From Nymphaea colorata (lineage: Eukaryota > Streptophyta > Magnoliopsida > Nymphaeales > Nymphaeaceae): 64,000 nt of DNA. The stretch lies in NCBI RefSeq assembly GCF_008831285.2, contig NC_045145.1:3138723-3202722 (forward strand), given 5' to 3'. The notes beneath the pieces were generated by a model that worked only from the letters and a program-made list of their open reading frames with translations, was not told where the DNA came from and searched no databases. Of this stretch, positions 10,696 to 22,351 are shown in pieces. The translations under genes were made by a program, and so were the position numbers. How positions within the stretch are numbered: position 1 is the first letter of the stretch; every line of letters begins with the position of its first letter.

Positions 10696-11477
10696 TAACT
10701 GTCAAAAAATTGGACTCTTCACTTCACGGTGAAACCACTGCAATATGCAAGCAGATAAGGGAAACGCTGTGGTGGGTTTTGAAGTGCAGAGCACAATCTC
10801 TCTTTCTTTTTAAATGGGAATCCATTTTGAGCACTAAAGTATACCTGGTGTGGGAACCACATATGGCTGGACCTCGGTTCAGCTCGGTCACAATAAAAGA
10901 CTTCAAGGGCTGGCATGGGCAGTGGCCTACACCACTCACCAGTAGCTCGCTACTGCTGCATAAAGCATGCATAAAGGTGCTTAGTTCAAGGGTGAGCATC
11001 CAGTACATGAACAAAGTGGTAGTGATTTAACAACTCTGTGCAGTGTGGGGAGTTCCTGAGTACTTGGTCTCACACTCATATTACCGTGTTAAGGTACTGG
11101 AAGTCTGGAACTATGCGTTTTGGAGTAGAAGAATGCCCTCTCTACCAGTTGGAGAACATGGTGATCCATCTTCACTGCTATTAACATGTCCTGTTTCTGC
11201 ATTGGAATTAATGCTCCACATGGACTCTAACTGTATATCACTGGTTCCTTTCTCCTTTCAAGAACTGAAAATATATACATCAAGCATAATCTAACCTATT
11301 GGAGGAGGAATCCGTCTATGAGCAGTGGGAAGAAGACGAATGTGCTCTCTAATATGTCTGTGTGTGCGTGTGAAAGTTCTGATTTATGACTGGATCACTG
11401 TCAGGCAGGATGATCTTATTCCATGTAGCTCGCAAGATTTGTCCAACAGTGACCTGAAAGGAGATTCTTCCAATGTC
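10696..11477. repeat. Duplicated segment R2, copy a, right part
   Basis: Matches 12447-13290 over about 780 bp with scattered substitutions. It lacks about 80 bp that the other copy has at about 12580-12660. It includes the decayed remnant of a hAT-like MITE (about 10850-10955). Short reading frames within it are not conserved with the paralogue in a way that suggests coding. Confidence 0.88.
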
Positions 11478-11876
11478 TTGATGACTCCAAAATCTAGGTT
11501 TTTGAGCAAAACCTGGTTTTGAACTGTCATCCAAACACTCCCTAAACCTTTATAGTCTAGAAGGCCATTGCGCCTGTAATCGGATTTTAAGTAAAAGTGG
11601 CTTCTGATAAAACTTTCATGTTGCGGCAAAGCAAATATTGCCAAACAAATGCATATTCAAAGCTGCATCATTTTAATGGACTTATGAACCATATAGCGTC
11701 GACGTGCACAGTTGTTTGATGGTAATAGACTGCTGAAGGCTCACCTAAAAGTTTCAGTATGAACATTTTGGGCAAGTTTCAGTAAAATGTTTTTGATCAG
11801 TTCTGTGTTCTGAAAAAATGTTCCTTAACATCAATGGAAACAGACAACTTTTTGAACACATTTTCAGATTTAAACT
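11478..11876. other. Intergenic DNA without recognisable gene
   Basis: About 400 bp between the right limit of duplicated segment R2a and the decayed hAT-like MITE that starts near 11877. I see no gene, repeat family or regulatory site in it. Confidence 0.5.
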
Positions 11877-12415
11877 ATAGTCACAAAAGCAAATTAAAAA
11901 TGTGAAAACTAAGTCAGCCAAAAATAGAAAAAAAAATCTTTGTGCATTGTTTTCATTTTAAGTTTTTTTTTTCACTTTTTCTTAATGCCAAACTGCTTGT
12001 TTCCATTTTTTAACTTTTATTTAATACTTATTTACTTATTTGTTATGTTGTCTTAATTTTATTTGCCTTATTTTTCTCTAATTTTTAAAATTTTTAAAAA
12101 TTTCTTTAAAAAATTACAAAAAAAGGAAAAAAAAGCCATAAATAGAAAAAAAATCTTTTTGCATTGTTTTCATTTTAAGTGTTTTTTTTTTTTCACTTTT
12201 TCTTAATGCCAAACTGCTTGTTTCCATTTTTTTTAACTTTTATTTAATACTTATTTTTTATGTTGTCTTAATTGTTATTTGTCTTACTTTTCTCTAATTT
12301 TTAAAATTTTTAAAAATTTCTTTAAAAAATTACCATGTTTTCCCCTTTTTTCTCCTTTTTTCAAGCTTAAAAGATCTCCCTTTAAAAGGCGAAAAACTAT
12401 ATTTGTGACTGTGAT
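11877..12415. mobile_element. hAT-like MITE related to family C, decayed and internally duplicated
   Basis: The left end TATAGTCACAAAAGCA and the reverse complement of the right end (CACAGTCACAAATA) resemble the termini of the intact elements at 20461 and 42826. The body has the same features (CATTTTAAGT, TTTTTCACTTTTTCTTAATGCC, TTTATTTAATACTTATTT). About 110 bp is present twice (11930-12050 and 12150-12260), which makes the element longer than its relatives. Confidence 0.55.
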
Positions 12416-13290
12416 TCTAATCATATAGCAGCAGAAACTTAGGCCTGTAACTGCCAAAACATTGAACTCCACTTCATGGTGAAGCCACTGCAATGCAGAG
12501 CGGATAAGGGAAAACATTGTGGTGGGTTTTCAAGTGCAGAGCACAATCTCTCTTTCGTTTTAAATGGGAATCCATTTTGAACCCGAAAATTTTAGCAAAG
12601 GTACACTAACCAGTCTCTAACTTAGAAGGATGAGTGTTTGTGGGGCACGAACCTATAGCTGGTGTGGGAACCACATATGGCTGGACCTAGGTTTAGCTCG
12701 GTCACAATAAAGGACTACAAGGGCTGGCATGAGCAGTGACCTACACCAACAGTAGCTCCGCTATTGCGGTATAAAGCATGCATAAAGATGCTTAGTTCAG
12801 GGATGAGCATCTAGTACATGAACAAAGTGGTAGTGATTTAACAACTCTGTGCAGTGTGGGGAGTTACTGAGTACGTGGTCTCACACTCATATTACTGTGT
12901 TTAGGTACTGGAAGTCTGGAACTATGCGTTTTGGAGTAGAAGAATGCCCTCTCTACCAGTTGGGGAACATGATGATCCATCTTTAGTCTTCACTGCTGTT
13001 CACATGTCCTGTTTCTACATTGGAATTAATGCTCCACATGGTCTCTAACTGTATATCACTGGTTCCTTTCTCCTTACAAGAACTGAAAATATATACATCA
13101 AGCTTAATCTAACCTATTGGAGGAGGAATCCATCTATGAGCAGTGGGAAGAAGACGAATGTGCTCTCTAGTATGTCTCTGTGTGTGAAAGGTCTGATTTA
13201 TGACTGGATCACTGTGAAGCAGGATGATCTTATTCCATGTAGCTCGCAAGATTTGTCCAACAGTGACTTGAAAGGAGATTCTTCCAATGT
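12228..13290. repeat. Duplicated segment R2, copy b (without copia insertion)
   Basis: Paralogue of 5485-5707 plus 10696-11477. The equivalent of the retrotransposon insertion point is the uninterrupted CTTAGGCCTGTAACTG around 12438-12451. No convincing gene is visible in it. Confidence 0.88.
12575..12766 (+). mobile_element. Short hAT-like MITE within R2b
   Basis: Aligns, in opposite orientation, with the element at 47962-48167. Shared blocks are GAAAATTTT, TGGTGTGGG, GGCTGGACCTAGGT and CAAGGGCT. The right end GTAGCTCCGCTATTG is an inverted copy of the CAATRGCGGAGC terminus; the left terminus is eroded. A shorter deleted copy lies in R2a. Confidence 0.6.
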
Positions 13291-13317
13291 TTGGAGGGGA
13301 CTTTTGGTTCTAGTACT

Positions 13318-13540
13318 GTAACCTGTAACCTCTATTAAGTCTCGATGTGTGTGTGTGTGTGTGTGTGTGTTGAATGCATGTACTGTAACCTCTATTTAAG
13401 CTCTTTTTTCCTCTGCGTGTGTGTGTGTGCTGAATTCATGTACTGCAACCTCTATTTAAGTTTTTTACCCCCTCTCTCTGTGTGTGTATGTGTGTTGAAT
13501 GCGTGTACAGTGACCTCTATTAAGTTTCTCTCTCTGTTGA
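13318..13540. repeat. Minisatellite, about 3.5 units of 62-65 bp
   Basis: Each unit reads TGTAACCTCTATTTAAG-like, then a CT patch, a (GT)n run, GAATGCATG-like, GTAC. Unit starts lie near 13318, 13382, 13441 and 13506. Units differ in the length of the GT run. The repeat lies exactly between R2b and R1b. Confidence 0.85.
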
Positions 13541-13578
13541 TTAATTTGGAGAAGTGCCCTCTTTAATCATCCTAACGT

Positions 13579-14350
13579 CAATTTCATCTATATTTTTTTT
13601 GTAAAAAATTTGTCCATGACATTGACAAACTGATAAATTTTGGCCAAAATTTTCTCAAGTAGCTGAACGGCATGACTTTCTCGTTTCCCATTCTCATCCA
13701 AGCATAAGCCGGCAAAAACTTTCTCAACTCTCTTGCTCTCTCCCTCTCTCTAGATGAAATACAAAAAAATACACAGGTTAATTATTCATTTTTCTTGTTT
13801 GGTTCTTTGAATTGTAAGTGGTGTAAAAGTGATTCACATCTGCATCAAATCTCTTGCTGAACAAATGCTACCAATAACAGTAAACTATATAGTTAATTCA
13901 AATTCATGCATGTACACTTTGTCTTTTTGAAAACATACATGCTATGAAAATACTATTTTTCTTTCTATTGTGCTATTTATGAGTCCACAAACATATGTCG
14001 AACATAATTAACTATTTCTGGATTCAAAAAATGAAAGTGCTTATATAATTACAGCATGTGTTCCAATTAATTAGAACATAAAGTTCTTACCAAACACTGG
14101 TATATTTGTATTGAATTCATTCCATGATAAAGTATCATCAATCAAGTAAAGACCGTGTTTTTCTTTTCTTTCTTTCTTCCTTCTTTTTTTTTGTTTTAAG
14201 CGAAAGAGATATGTGGAATAAAGAGTAGTGAACCTTGCAGGAGGCAAAGACGCATAAAAAAATGATTGGTATTGAAGGTAAAGTAGAAAGCAATAAATAG
14301 AGATTTTCAATAATGGATTGTGCTACCATACAAGTAGGTGGCCAACAGCT
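13579..14350. repeat. Duplicated segment R1, copy b
   Basis: Nearly identical to 1-765 from CAATTTCATC to the CATACAAGTAGGTGG block, followed here by a short TA run. Non-coding as far as I can see. Confidence 0.88.
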
Positions 14351-14375
14351 ATATATATATATATATATATATGCC

Positions 14376-16130
14376 TTGGGGCGATAAAACTGGGCAGAGA
14401 TACAATCATATCGACGCCAATAATGAATTGTTGAAGCCTACGGAGCCAGAGGTTTCTGTGGCTCCCTTTGTTACTGGTAGATGGCATGCGAGGAATGCAA
14501 CACAACTGAATCTTCAGAAATATTTGCTGCCACTTCACTATCTTTATCTTCTTACATGTGATATATGCGATCTGATGCTCATCTTACCCTCGGGCTTGAC
14601 CGGTGCATGCTTTGCTTCCTGCGGAAGACTGAATTTTTCTCTCTTTCTCTGTTCTGTGTCTGGGCAGGTTCTTCCATTTCTCGCCCGACCTACTGATCGG
14701 TCACTGTTCTATATATCAAGATGAAAACCTTTAGCCATTCGAATCTCCATTTAATTGCATGAGGTGGTATATATATATATATAAGAGAGACAGAGAGAGA
14801 TAAATAGATAGATAGAGAAATCGTATTTCTCTGGCCAGGTTTGTCTGGAGGAATCGTGTGGCCTCTCCCAGCATGTGCCCTGATGCATGTCAGAGGGTGT
14901 GCATGATTAAAGCCATTCACTAAAATGCATGGGATCGAAACTTCTCCCTCTCTTTCACCATCATCGTGTGTATATATATATATATGTATAAAATACTTGG
15001 AGACACATTGTCTCCAAATTTTGTTAAGCATTCCCACCTTGGGTCCTCTCTATCTTTATATAAGAGAGAGTGTAAAAAAGCTTGGGTGAAATACAAAGAA
15101 AAACAACTGAAAAACATTGGTTATGTAATTTGAGCTAGTAGATGCAATGCCATTATTAATTTAAGAAGCGAGCCATTTATCAAGTGTAGGTGCGCTTTCG
15201 AAGCCAACAAAACTGGGGGGAAAAAAATCCTACCAAGGCAATTTATGTACTATAAAAGATAATCACTTTTTACAAAATTAGTCAACTTAGCGTCTAAATC
15301 AACGTGCCTTTGTATTGACTGGTTCTGATCCATTATATGAAAGCTGAAATAAACCAGTTAGCTTTGTTGCTAAAAACCATCTCCAAGCTACTGGTCCCTC
15401 TCCAGTGTACATTTTGTGGTGGCTTTTAACAGCACAAAATAAAATAAAAGAAACCATACAACCACAAAGGTAACAGCTGATTTCAATTCTTATATATATA
15501 TAGTAACAGCTGATTTCAATTCTTATATATATATATTATATAAAGAAGTAAATACTATATATGCTGTTGTTGTCACATGTAATCAAAGCAGATACAGGTG
15601 AAAGCATTGGGTTGCAGAAACAAAAGAAAAGAGAAGGGAAGCGTGTGGAAAAGGTTGGGGAGGCGCTGTCTATATTTCTCCTTTTCACGTCACATGTTGT
15701 GCATGATATCCCCACCTAACTACGCGGCCACCCTCTTTTCCTCCCAACACCATCATTCTCCCCTCCTCGCAACTGCTGAAAAGAAACCATCACTGCCTTT
15801 TCTTCTCAGTTTTGTCTTAACCTGAAGACTGGCCATGGCGTCGCCCACGCTGTCGAACCTGTCCTAACATTGCTTGCTTTGACGAGGCGTGTTTTACACG
15901 GCGTTCTAACAGTTACAAAGTGAAGTAAATTCATGAGTCTTCCAATTCAATAATGTTGCCTATGTTATAGGCCCAGCCAAGAAATTTTGGGTCATGTATA
16001 AGTTTTCTTACGTTTATTTTTTTCTTCTTTGCCCAGAAGAAGAGAGGTTACTCCCTCCTTCTACGCCCATCACCTTAAGGTTCACATACCTTGCTTTGAA
16101 GCTTATTACAGTCTAGAGGATGAACACGCT
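14376..16130. other. Intergenic DNA with short microsatellites, no gene recognised
   Basis: Contains (TA)n/(GA)n patches near 14770, 14965 and 15500-15540 and a small direct repeat (GTAACAGCTGATTTCAATTCTTATATA, two copies at about 15470-15537). A 128-codon open frame at 14338-14724 starts in a TA tract and matches nothing I recognise. Confidence 0.5.
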
Positions 16131-16262
16131 AAATCGTGATAGAAACCATAGGATTAGAACTTCAGACCCTTTTGAGATAGATTGTCTTGCCACCCAGTAC
16201 GCTACGTTAGCATATTTCAAGCCACCCAGTACGCTACGTTAGCATATTTCAATCTTTAATTG
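16130..16262 (-). repeat. SINE-like repeat (family F), minus strand
   Basis: On the reverse strand it reads GTACTGGGTGGCAAGAC... then GAAGTTCTAATCCTATGG, matching the plus-strand copy at 26555. A 25-bp piece (CCACCCAGTACGCTACGTTAGC) is directly repeated at 16190-16246. The internal motifs resemble a tRNA-type A and B box, which is why I call it SINE-like. Confidence 0.45.
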
Positions 16263-17471
16263 ATATAAAGAGAAAATGGACATAGAGATCGAGGCTGAAT
16301 GGGGTGCCGGGGCCGGACACTTAATAAAATAATGTGGCTTCCAGCCAGATCTAACTAACGACAGTCCCTTCAAAAGGTATACCAAAAATCTAACCCTAAA
16401 CTTGCTTTTATTAAAGTTTGAAGCTAAATTAATCGAATTCTGCTAAATCCATTATAGATTTTGCAAAGATATTATTATATAAATCTAAAAATAAAAAATA
16501 CCAATAATAATATAAATATTAAAAATGAGCAGCATGTGACATATGATGCGCTCCAATCATCCACTGAATCAAACCTTTGGCAACATTTCCTAAGCACTTT
16601 TAAGAGTAGCAACAATTTGGTGTTTGATGCCTCAGCCTATAACCTGCGCATGGCTTGACTAAAGGGCGGAAGCAACGGTAGGGGCCGTGGCTCCCCTTGA
16701 TTTCAGAGATTTCTTTTTTTTCTTGCACGTTATGACTTACAACAACTTTTATTTCACCTTTTTAATAATTTTTGAAAAAAAAATTATTTCAATCTCAGAA
16801 AATAATTTGAAAAATATAATTCCACTTGTAAAAAAAAAAAAAAAAATCTAGGTCTACCCATGGCTAAGTCTAGGTGCTCAACTCATGCTGCTGGAGAAAG
16901 AAACTTTTGACCTTATCGTCTCTTTCAAAAGGCACCAACATATAAAAATAAATAAATAGTTGAAGAATATTTTTTCTACTGGTAAAATCAGCAACTGCGT
17001 GCGTCGTCTTCCTTCACGAGAGGATGGTTTGGTTGCTCTTGGTAAAACATACAGAAGAAACCCAAAAAATCAACTCTTACTAGCTACGAAACAATATGAT
17101 GTTGACAAGTATAGACAACATAACTAAGAAGAAGAATATAAAAAAGCTAAAGGGCCCAATCATTTATGCATGGAGACATAAATGAATAATTATGCCGCAT
17201 TTCTTCCTTCCTTCTATTCTTTCCCTTTTTTCTTTTCGAAACAAGACATGCAGTGTTCTAAAGGCCAACCAAACTGTGGAGAAGGCAATAATAGTGATAT
17301 TAGGTGGTACCTTGGTGAATATAAACATATATTTTTTGGAAAACAAAAAACAGGAAAGTACTGCATTATTTAATGCTGCAACATGTACAAAACAATAAAG
17401 TAGACCGATAAATTGAATGATTATTGCCACTAATTAACTTATCGTTTGATATCCCTGGATATTAGATTTTA
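16263..17471. other. Intergenic DNA, no gene recognised
   Basis: AT-rich. Near 16655-16700 there is a GC-rich start (GGGCGGAAGC...GGGGCCGTGGCTCCCC) similar in style to the left end of the 185-bp hAT-like MITE at 22015. I could not place its other end. Confidence 0.45.
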
Positions 17472-17581
17472 GGTTGCTAAAAAATTGTGTATTGGGAGAT
17501 CTTTAGTCTGACTTTAGATCCGTGCATCTAAGATCCTAAGGATTTCAGATCACCAGGGATCTCTGACAAACAAAAACAACC
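17472..17581. mobile_element. Tourist-like MITE (family E), about 110 bp
   Basis: The left end GGTTGC and the right end CAACC form short inverted termini, flanked by TTA (17469-17471) and TAA (17582-17584). A 3-bp TWA duplication and GG...CC termini are typical of PIF/Harbinger (Tourist) MITEs. The body carries repeated 'gatct...aagatc' words as in 26128 and 45539. Confidence 0.45.
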
Positions 17582-17604
17582 TAAAAACAAAGAAAACAGA
17601 AAAG

Positions 17605-17951
17605 TAGGGATGCTAATATGTCTGATTTGGATCTACTATTTGATTAATCCATTCCAAAAAAATCAAATATTGATATTTCATTAAGAAATCCTATCAGATT
17701 CAGATTTAAGAAGTGACGCATGATTAGATTCAGATCTGATCTAATTTCAAATAAATATTTTACATCCAATGTTCTTACATTTTGACAACTGATTGGATTC
17801 GGCTCGCAATCATAATCGGATTTGAAGTGTGAAACCAGATTTTGTATTCAGGATTCAAATATGACATTCTTTGTTTGAATATGTGAATTTGGAAAAGCAG
17901 ATATTATTAAAAAAGTATATCTGATTTGAATATGATCCACTGACGTCCCTA
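17605..17951. mobile_element. Family D MITE, copy 2 (347 bp)
   Basis: The left end TAGGGATGCTAATATGTC and the reverse complement of the right end (TAGGGACGTCAGTGGATC) are recognisable inverted termini. The body is AT-rich with recurrent CAGATTTGA-like words. The flank on the right is poly-A, so the target duplication cannot be read. Confidence 0.6.
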
Positions 17952-18761
17952 AAAAAAAAAAAAGAAGTCAACTATGTAAATTTCCGGCTGCGAATATCTC
18001 AAAGAAAGAGTCCTTACCGTATTGAGAGGTGCGATTTAGTGAAGTCTTCTACGCGCTTACGTACAAGCAATATTCTTCAAGTCTTTAAACCCTTTTTGAA
18101 TCGGTCAAAATTGTTCGCGTAAATTTCATCAGCCTGATTGATTTGGTGAGAATGAAGCGTTGAATCGGTAGGTCCTGACATTTGCAAAGGACTTTATGCT
18201 GTTTCAAAATTGACGGCCATTGACGTCCCAATGCTGAAAACATATCTTTGAAAAGAAAGAAGTTCCATTGCTGATTTTTCCAAATCAATCATATAGATTT
18301 CACCTGCCAAGTTGAAATTTGAGGTCAAAAGTTGGGGTTTGAAGAACATTAATACACATAAACTTTCACTAGGTCCCAACTTTGGGTTTCTCTTAAAAGT
18401 AGGATCATGCTGAGAATTTGACTTGACTTGAAACCGAGAATCCGACTCCCAGATAGCGCACAGCTGGTCGGGGCTGTATCATCAGTTCGATTCCTATAGG
18501 CACTATGTCCTTAGAGCAGTGGAAGACTGTAATATTATGTTGACGGCAAACTGACTCCATGCTAGGCCCCGATGTATCCATCGACTCTAAGGGCAAGGGC
18601 TTTGGCTTTCATCTGGGTGGCTCTCGCTCAACTACAACATTTGACAGGATGTCAACTTGCTCATAGATTTCTTCGTTTGCATGTGCTTATCTTAAGACTT
18701 TTTTTTTTTTCCAAAGTGTACTTAGGAGAAACCATCTTAGACACACAATCTCCAGTGTCAT

Positions 18762-18950
18762 AAGGGGTAGAGCCAGAAACTTTTCATGAGGATGCCGAAT
18801 TAAAGTTTTTAAATATTGACTACGACCGAAATATCATTTTTCAAAAATTTTATATAGAACAAATAAAATTTTCTAAAATTTATATGTAAATTAAAAAAAA
18901 ATGAGGTGAAGCCAGGGCCCATGCTATCCCTACCTTGGCTTTAGTATACC
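18762..18950. mobile_element. Decayed 185-bp hAT-like MITE (family B)
   Basis: Same organisation as 47509-47693: GAGCCAGAA(A)CTTTTCA at the left, GACCGAAATATCAT, TATAGAACAAAT, TTTATATGTAAATT, GAAGCCAGGGCCC, CCTTGGCT at the right. The termini are mutated and no clean target duplication remains. Confidence 0.6.
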
Positions 18951-19137
18951 TTCAAGATTCCAACTTGTTTTGGGGTTTGGGTGGACCTACAGCACACACT
19001 TCAAATCGGTATCGCATTTGCAACTTAGAGGAATAACACATTAGAGGGTCACTGCGACCACGAGATTCGAACTTCGGACCCCATGAATCTGGGCAGCCTT
19101 GGTTGGCAACTTTAGGCATTCTAGAATTCAGCATGAT
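18950..19137 (-). repeat. SINE-like repeat (family F), minus strand
   Basis: On the reverse strand it contains GAAGTTCGAATCTCGTGG, the same B-box-like motif with flanks as the plus-strand copy at 25245, followed by GCGATACC and AAACCCC-type sequence in the same order. Confidence 0.5.
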
Positions 19138-19830
19138 ACCAAAGTTTATTTATTTACCTTTCAAAAGTTGACAAGATTCTTAATTGTTAGTACTTTACCA
19201 AACCAACTCCACCTTCTAAACAGAAAAGGTGCTAACATCAACTTATTCTCTAAGTTTTAGTTAAATTTAATAAGATGATGACGGTGACGTGCTTCTATGA
19301 GAGTTAAGTAAGTACATTGCAAATGTATAGGTTAATGTGAGCCGCTAATTAAGATTTAAGAGGCACATTTTCAAAAGATTCTTTTTGAGAAAAGTTGTAA
19401 GTTGTACCTTACATAGGGGAAATGCCCACAAAAGATATGATCTGAACCAGCTGTAAACATATCCGATATTGCAAGAGTTCCGCAGATCCAATTCAATTCC
19501 AATCTAAATTTGGATCAGTATCCAAATCTGATCCGGCCAGATGGATTTCAATCCAAATCACGGTTATGCAAACCAAAAATGGTTTATAAATATTCCTGTG
19601 TGATAGTGGTATTGAATTGGATTTTGGTCTCTATCTTAATGGAAGATGATTTGTATTTGGACTTATACAATATGGGGTGGACAAGAATTTGGATCTGGTC
19701 GTTTGTCTGAATATAAGTTCATGTTGGTCTTTAGAAAATGTCATTTTCTATGTATCATGAGCACTTTTATGTGGTTTTCTCTTTCAAAATTGAGAAAATG
19801 AAACTTTCTAGAAGATGGTATTAGGTAGTA

Positions 19831-20142
19831 TAGGGACATTAATGGATCGGATGAAGCTTTTACCGTATTTGACTAATGAAATATTACCTAATCAGAGTAA
19901 GAGTCCAACCAATTCACCAAATACGAAAACCGAATCAAATTAAATCTTAGCGCGTGATCAAGTAGAAAAATCTATGAAAGCCACAGATCCGTATGAATCA
20001 GAAAAAAAATAAAAATAAACAATCTTGTACGAAGTTTGAGTTTGCTTTTACCTAATTAGATTCAAAGTTAGTTTGTTAAATTCAATTAATAAGATGCAAA
20101 CTCAAATCAGATTACATTTTAATCATCAACATCGTGTGGCAT
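19831..20142. mobile_element. Family D MITE, copy 3 (right end approximate)
   Basis: Left end TAGGGACATTAATGGATC. The right end is placed near ATCAACATCG by similarity to the other family members and is uncertain. Confidence 0.4.
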
Positions 20143-20164
20143 CAGATGGAATGCATGTTGGAAA

Positions 20165-20390
20165 TATTGTTTATGTCTAACTTAATTTTGAAGGCATCTT
20201 AGGGGTTTGAAGTTCAAATCTCATGGTTGTTGTCATATTCCAGTATATTGTTCACCTAGACTACAAATATTGGAAAACACGATATATGAGATGTGCCATA
20301 ATTCCACTTAAGCTCCAAAGCAAGATACAACTTTGGAGGCATATGGGTATTATAACTTGAAGAGTTTTATGCCAAAAGGTGTTTTTCTTA
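20165..20390 (+). repeat. SINE-like repeat (family F)
   Basis: GGGGTTTGAAGTTCAAATCTCATGG followed by TTGTTGTCATATTCCAGTAT parallels GGGGTTCGAGGTTCGAATCTTGTGG and TTGTTAACATGTTCTGGTAT at 25280. The order of later words (GCGATA/ACGATA, AAGCTCCAAAGCAA) is also similar. Confidence 0.5.
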
Positions 20391-20460
20391 GTGTAAAAAT
20401 TTAAAAGAAAAAAAAAGTATGAGTTCTTTTATTTAGATTACAATAAGTTTACATACAAAG

Positions 20461-20845
20461 CATAGTCACAGAAAACCCGTTTTTTTTTTCGAAAAAAAAT
20501 GTGATTAATTTGAATGGCCATTTAAAAAAACACATTTTTTTAAAAACGTTAAAATTGAAAAAAAAAACATGTTTTTAACTTGTTTTTCGCGTTCATTTTT
20601 TTTTCATTTTTTTCAGTTCTTTTAATCCAAATAGTTTTTTTTTTATTTGTTGCAAATCTACTTATCTTTTAATATTTGTATTATTAATTTCTCACTTATT
20701 TTATTTTTTCTTTATTTTTAATTTTTTTAAAATTTTAAAAATATACCATATTTTTTTCGTTTTTTTCTCTTTTTTTCAAACTTACTATATTATATCCAAG
20801 AAAAACCACGCCGTTTAAAACTCTGAGACATTATTTGTAACTATG
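20461..20845. mobile_element. hAT-like MITE family C, copy 1 (385 bp)
   Basis: The left terminus CATAGTCACAGAAAA and the reverse complement of the right terminus (CATAGTTACAAATAA) match well. The 8 bases outside each end (ATACAAAG and GTACAAAT) agree at six positions, consistent with a decayed 8-bp target duplication. The body is extremely T/A-rich and non-coding. It aligns along its full length with 42826-43213. Confidence 0.75.
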
Positions 20846-22014
20846 GTACAAATTGGTTTAATTTGGATTTGAACTGATAGCTGTATATTGGCTTTGAATC
20901 TTGAATCTCAACTTTTATTTTCTTTACCTAACCCCATACAACAAATAAATATGGACACCAACACTGGATCGCGATCTGCAGTGCATCAAAGCTCTTAATC
21001 CTAACCCACCGAAATTCTCACCAGCTGTTTTTTTTTTTGGAATGAGTTAGAAATGAATGTTTAAGTTGAGTTATTAACATAGAGTTTCATAAATCTGTTT
21101 CAAATTTCAAGAACTATACATGAAACATTGAATGTATGTTTCTATTGCTAATTTGCTTTAAATTGGGTACAAGTCCGGCCTTTGGTCCTGACCGGTCACA
21201 GGCAAAGTTAGGTTGAATTAGAAATGAGAGAATCAAGTGGGCTTGGTGGATAAAAGTTAGGTCACTGGGCTTGCTTAAGGTGACAAACTAAGTCACCAGT
21301 CTTTTATTTTACTGTCACACCCGAGTCGCATCGAGTCGCACTGGACATGGTCAAAATGTCATATTACTAAATTACTTATATAATATATGTTGTACTGATA
21401 TTTTCTTATGCAATACAATTATTCAAGTATGTTATATACATTAATAACTAAATTTTAATAATAATATGTACATGTTTATTTTCTTATATATATAATAAAT
21501 TAATAATAATAAAATACCCTCACCGTACCGTTGCACCAAAATTTTTTTGAGATGTGTCGCTCCGACACCACCTACACCCGCACCCCACACTCTTGTGACA
21601 TAAATGGCAAATGTGTTAGATTTGTACGAAAGGTTTGTCATTTTCTATTGGTATTATATTTGGAGCGGATTTCGAGTGCGACTGTATTATAAAGCTTTGC
21701 ATTCCTACCTTCAGACACATGGGCCACATCCCTCAGAATCCAAATAACCTTCAGTTATTGTCGCGCCTCGAATGCAGCGGCCTTGCATCTAATTATTAAG
21801 GTTGAAATTCTATTCACATTCACAACTAGGTGATATAAACATAATTGAGAAGCAGCATAATTACTAAGATTAAAATCTCTCACTAAAATGATATTTGACA
21901 AAATATATTAGAATTTGATGAGTGGTTGGAAGTGCCTTCTTTTTCTTCTCTAACTTTGAGGTTCAAGGCAAATTTTGGATCTAAATGAGAAGCAAAACAC
22001 TTGTTAATTGGAGT
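20846..22014. other. Intergenic DNA, no gene recognised
   Basis: AT-rich spacer. No open frame resembles a known protein, and I see no complete transposon here. Confidence 0.5.
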
Positions 22015-22199
22015 CCAATGGAGGGGGGGCCGCCTGGGCCATGGCCCAATGAGTGCAAGATTTTTTTTTTATATTGAAAAAATCAATCTTTTTTAGTTTG
22101 GCATGACCCGTCCCTCATCTTGGCCCGACCTGTCACTTTTCTTGACCCACCCACGGACTGTTTGGCCTGCTCCTCAAAAAAATCCTACCTCTGCCTTTG
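22015..22199. mobile_element. 185-bp hAT-like MITE with perfect 8-bp TSD
   Basis: ATTGGAGT is present directly before (22007-22014) and directly after (22200-22207) this block. The ends CCAATGGAGGGGGGG and the reverse complement of the right end (CAAAGGCAGAGGTAG) are only partly inverted copies. The length equals that of the MITE at 47509. I therefore read it as a hAT-type insertion with degraded termini. Confidence 0.6.
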
Positions 22200-22283
22200 A
22201 TTGGAGTGCAGTGCATCTAGAAGATAACTGTTTATAGAAATCGAACTGACAATCGAGTTTTTTCTATCTGACAGCCATCAAGA

Positions 22284-22351
<68 letters not shown>

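Noticed and set aside
10602-11030. 142-codon frame across the 3' LTR end and R2a
   Set aside because: Chance read-through from LTR into flanking repeat; the equivalent frame is not kept in R2b.
13318-13540. CRISPR-like array
   Set aside because: The units are whole tandem repeats with variable GT runs and not short repeats separated by unique spacers; the genome is a plant.
14338-14724. 128-codon plus-strand frame
   Set aside because: Starts within a TA microsatellite at the end of R1b; no recognisable motif.
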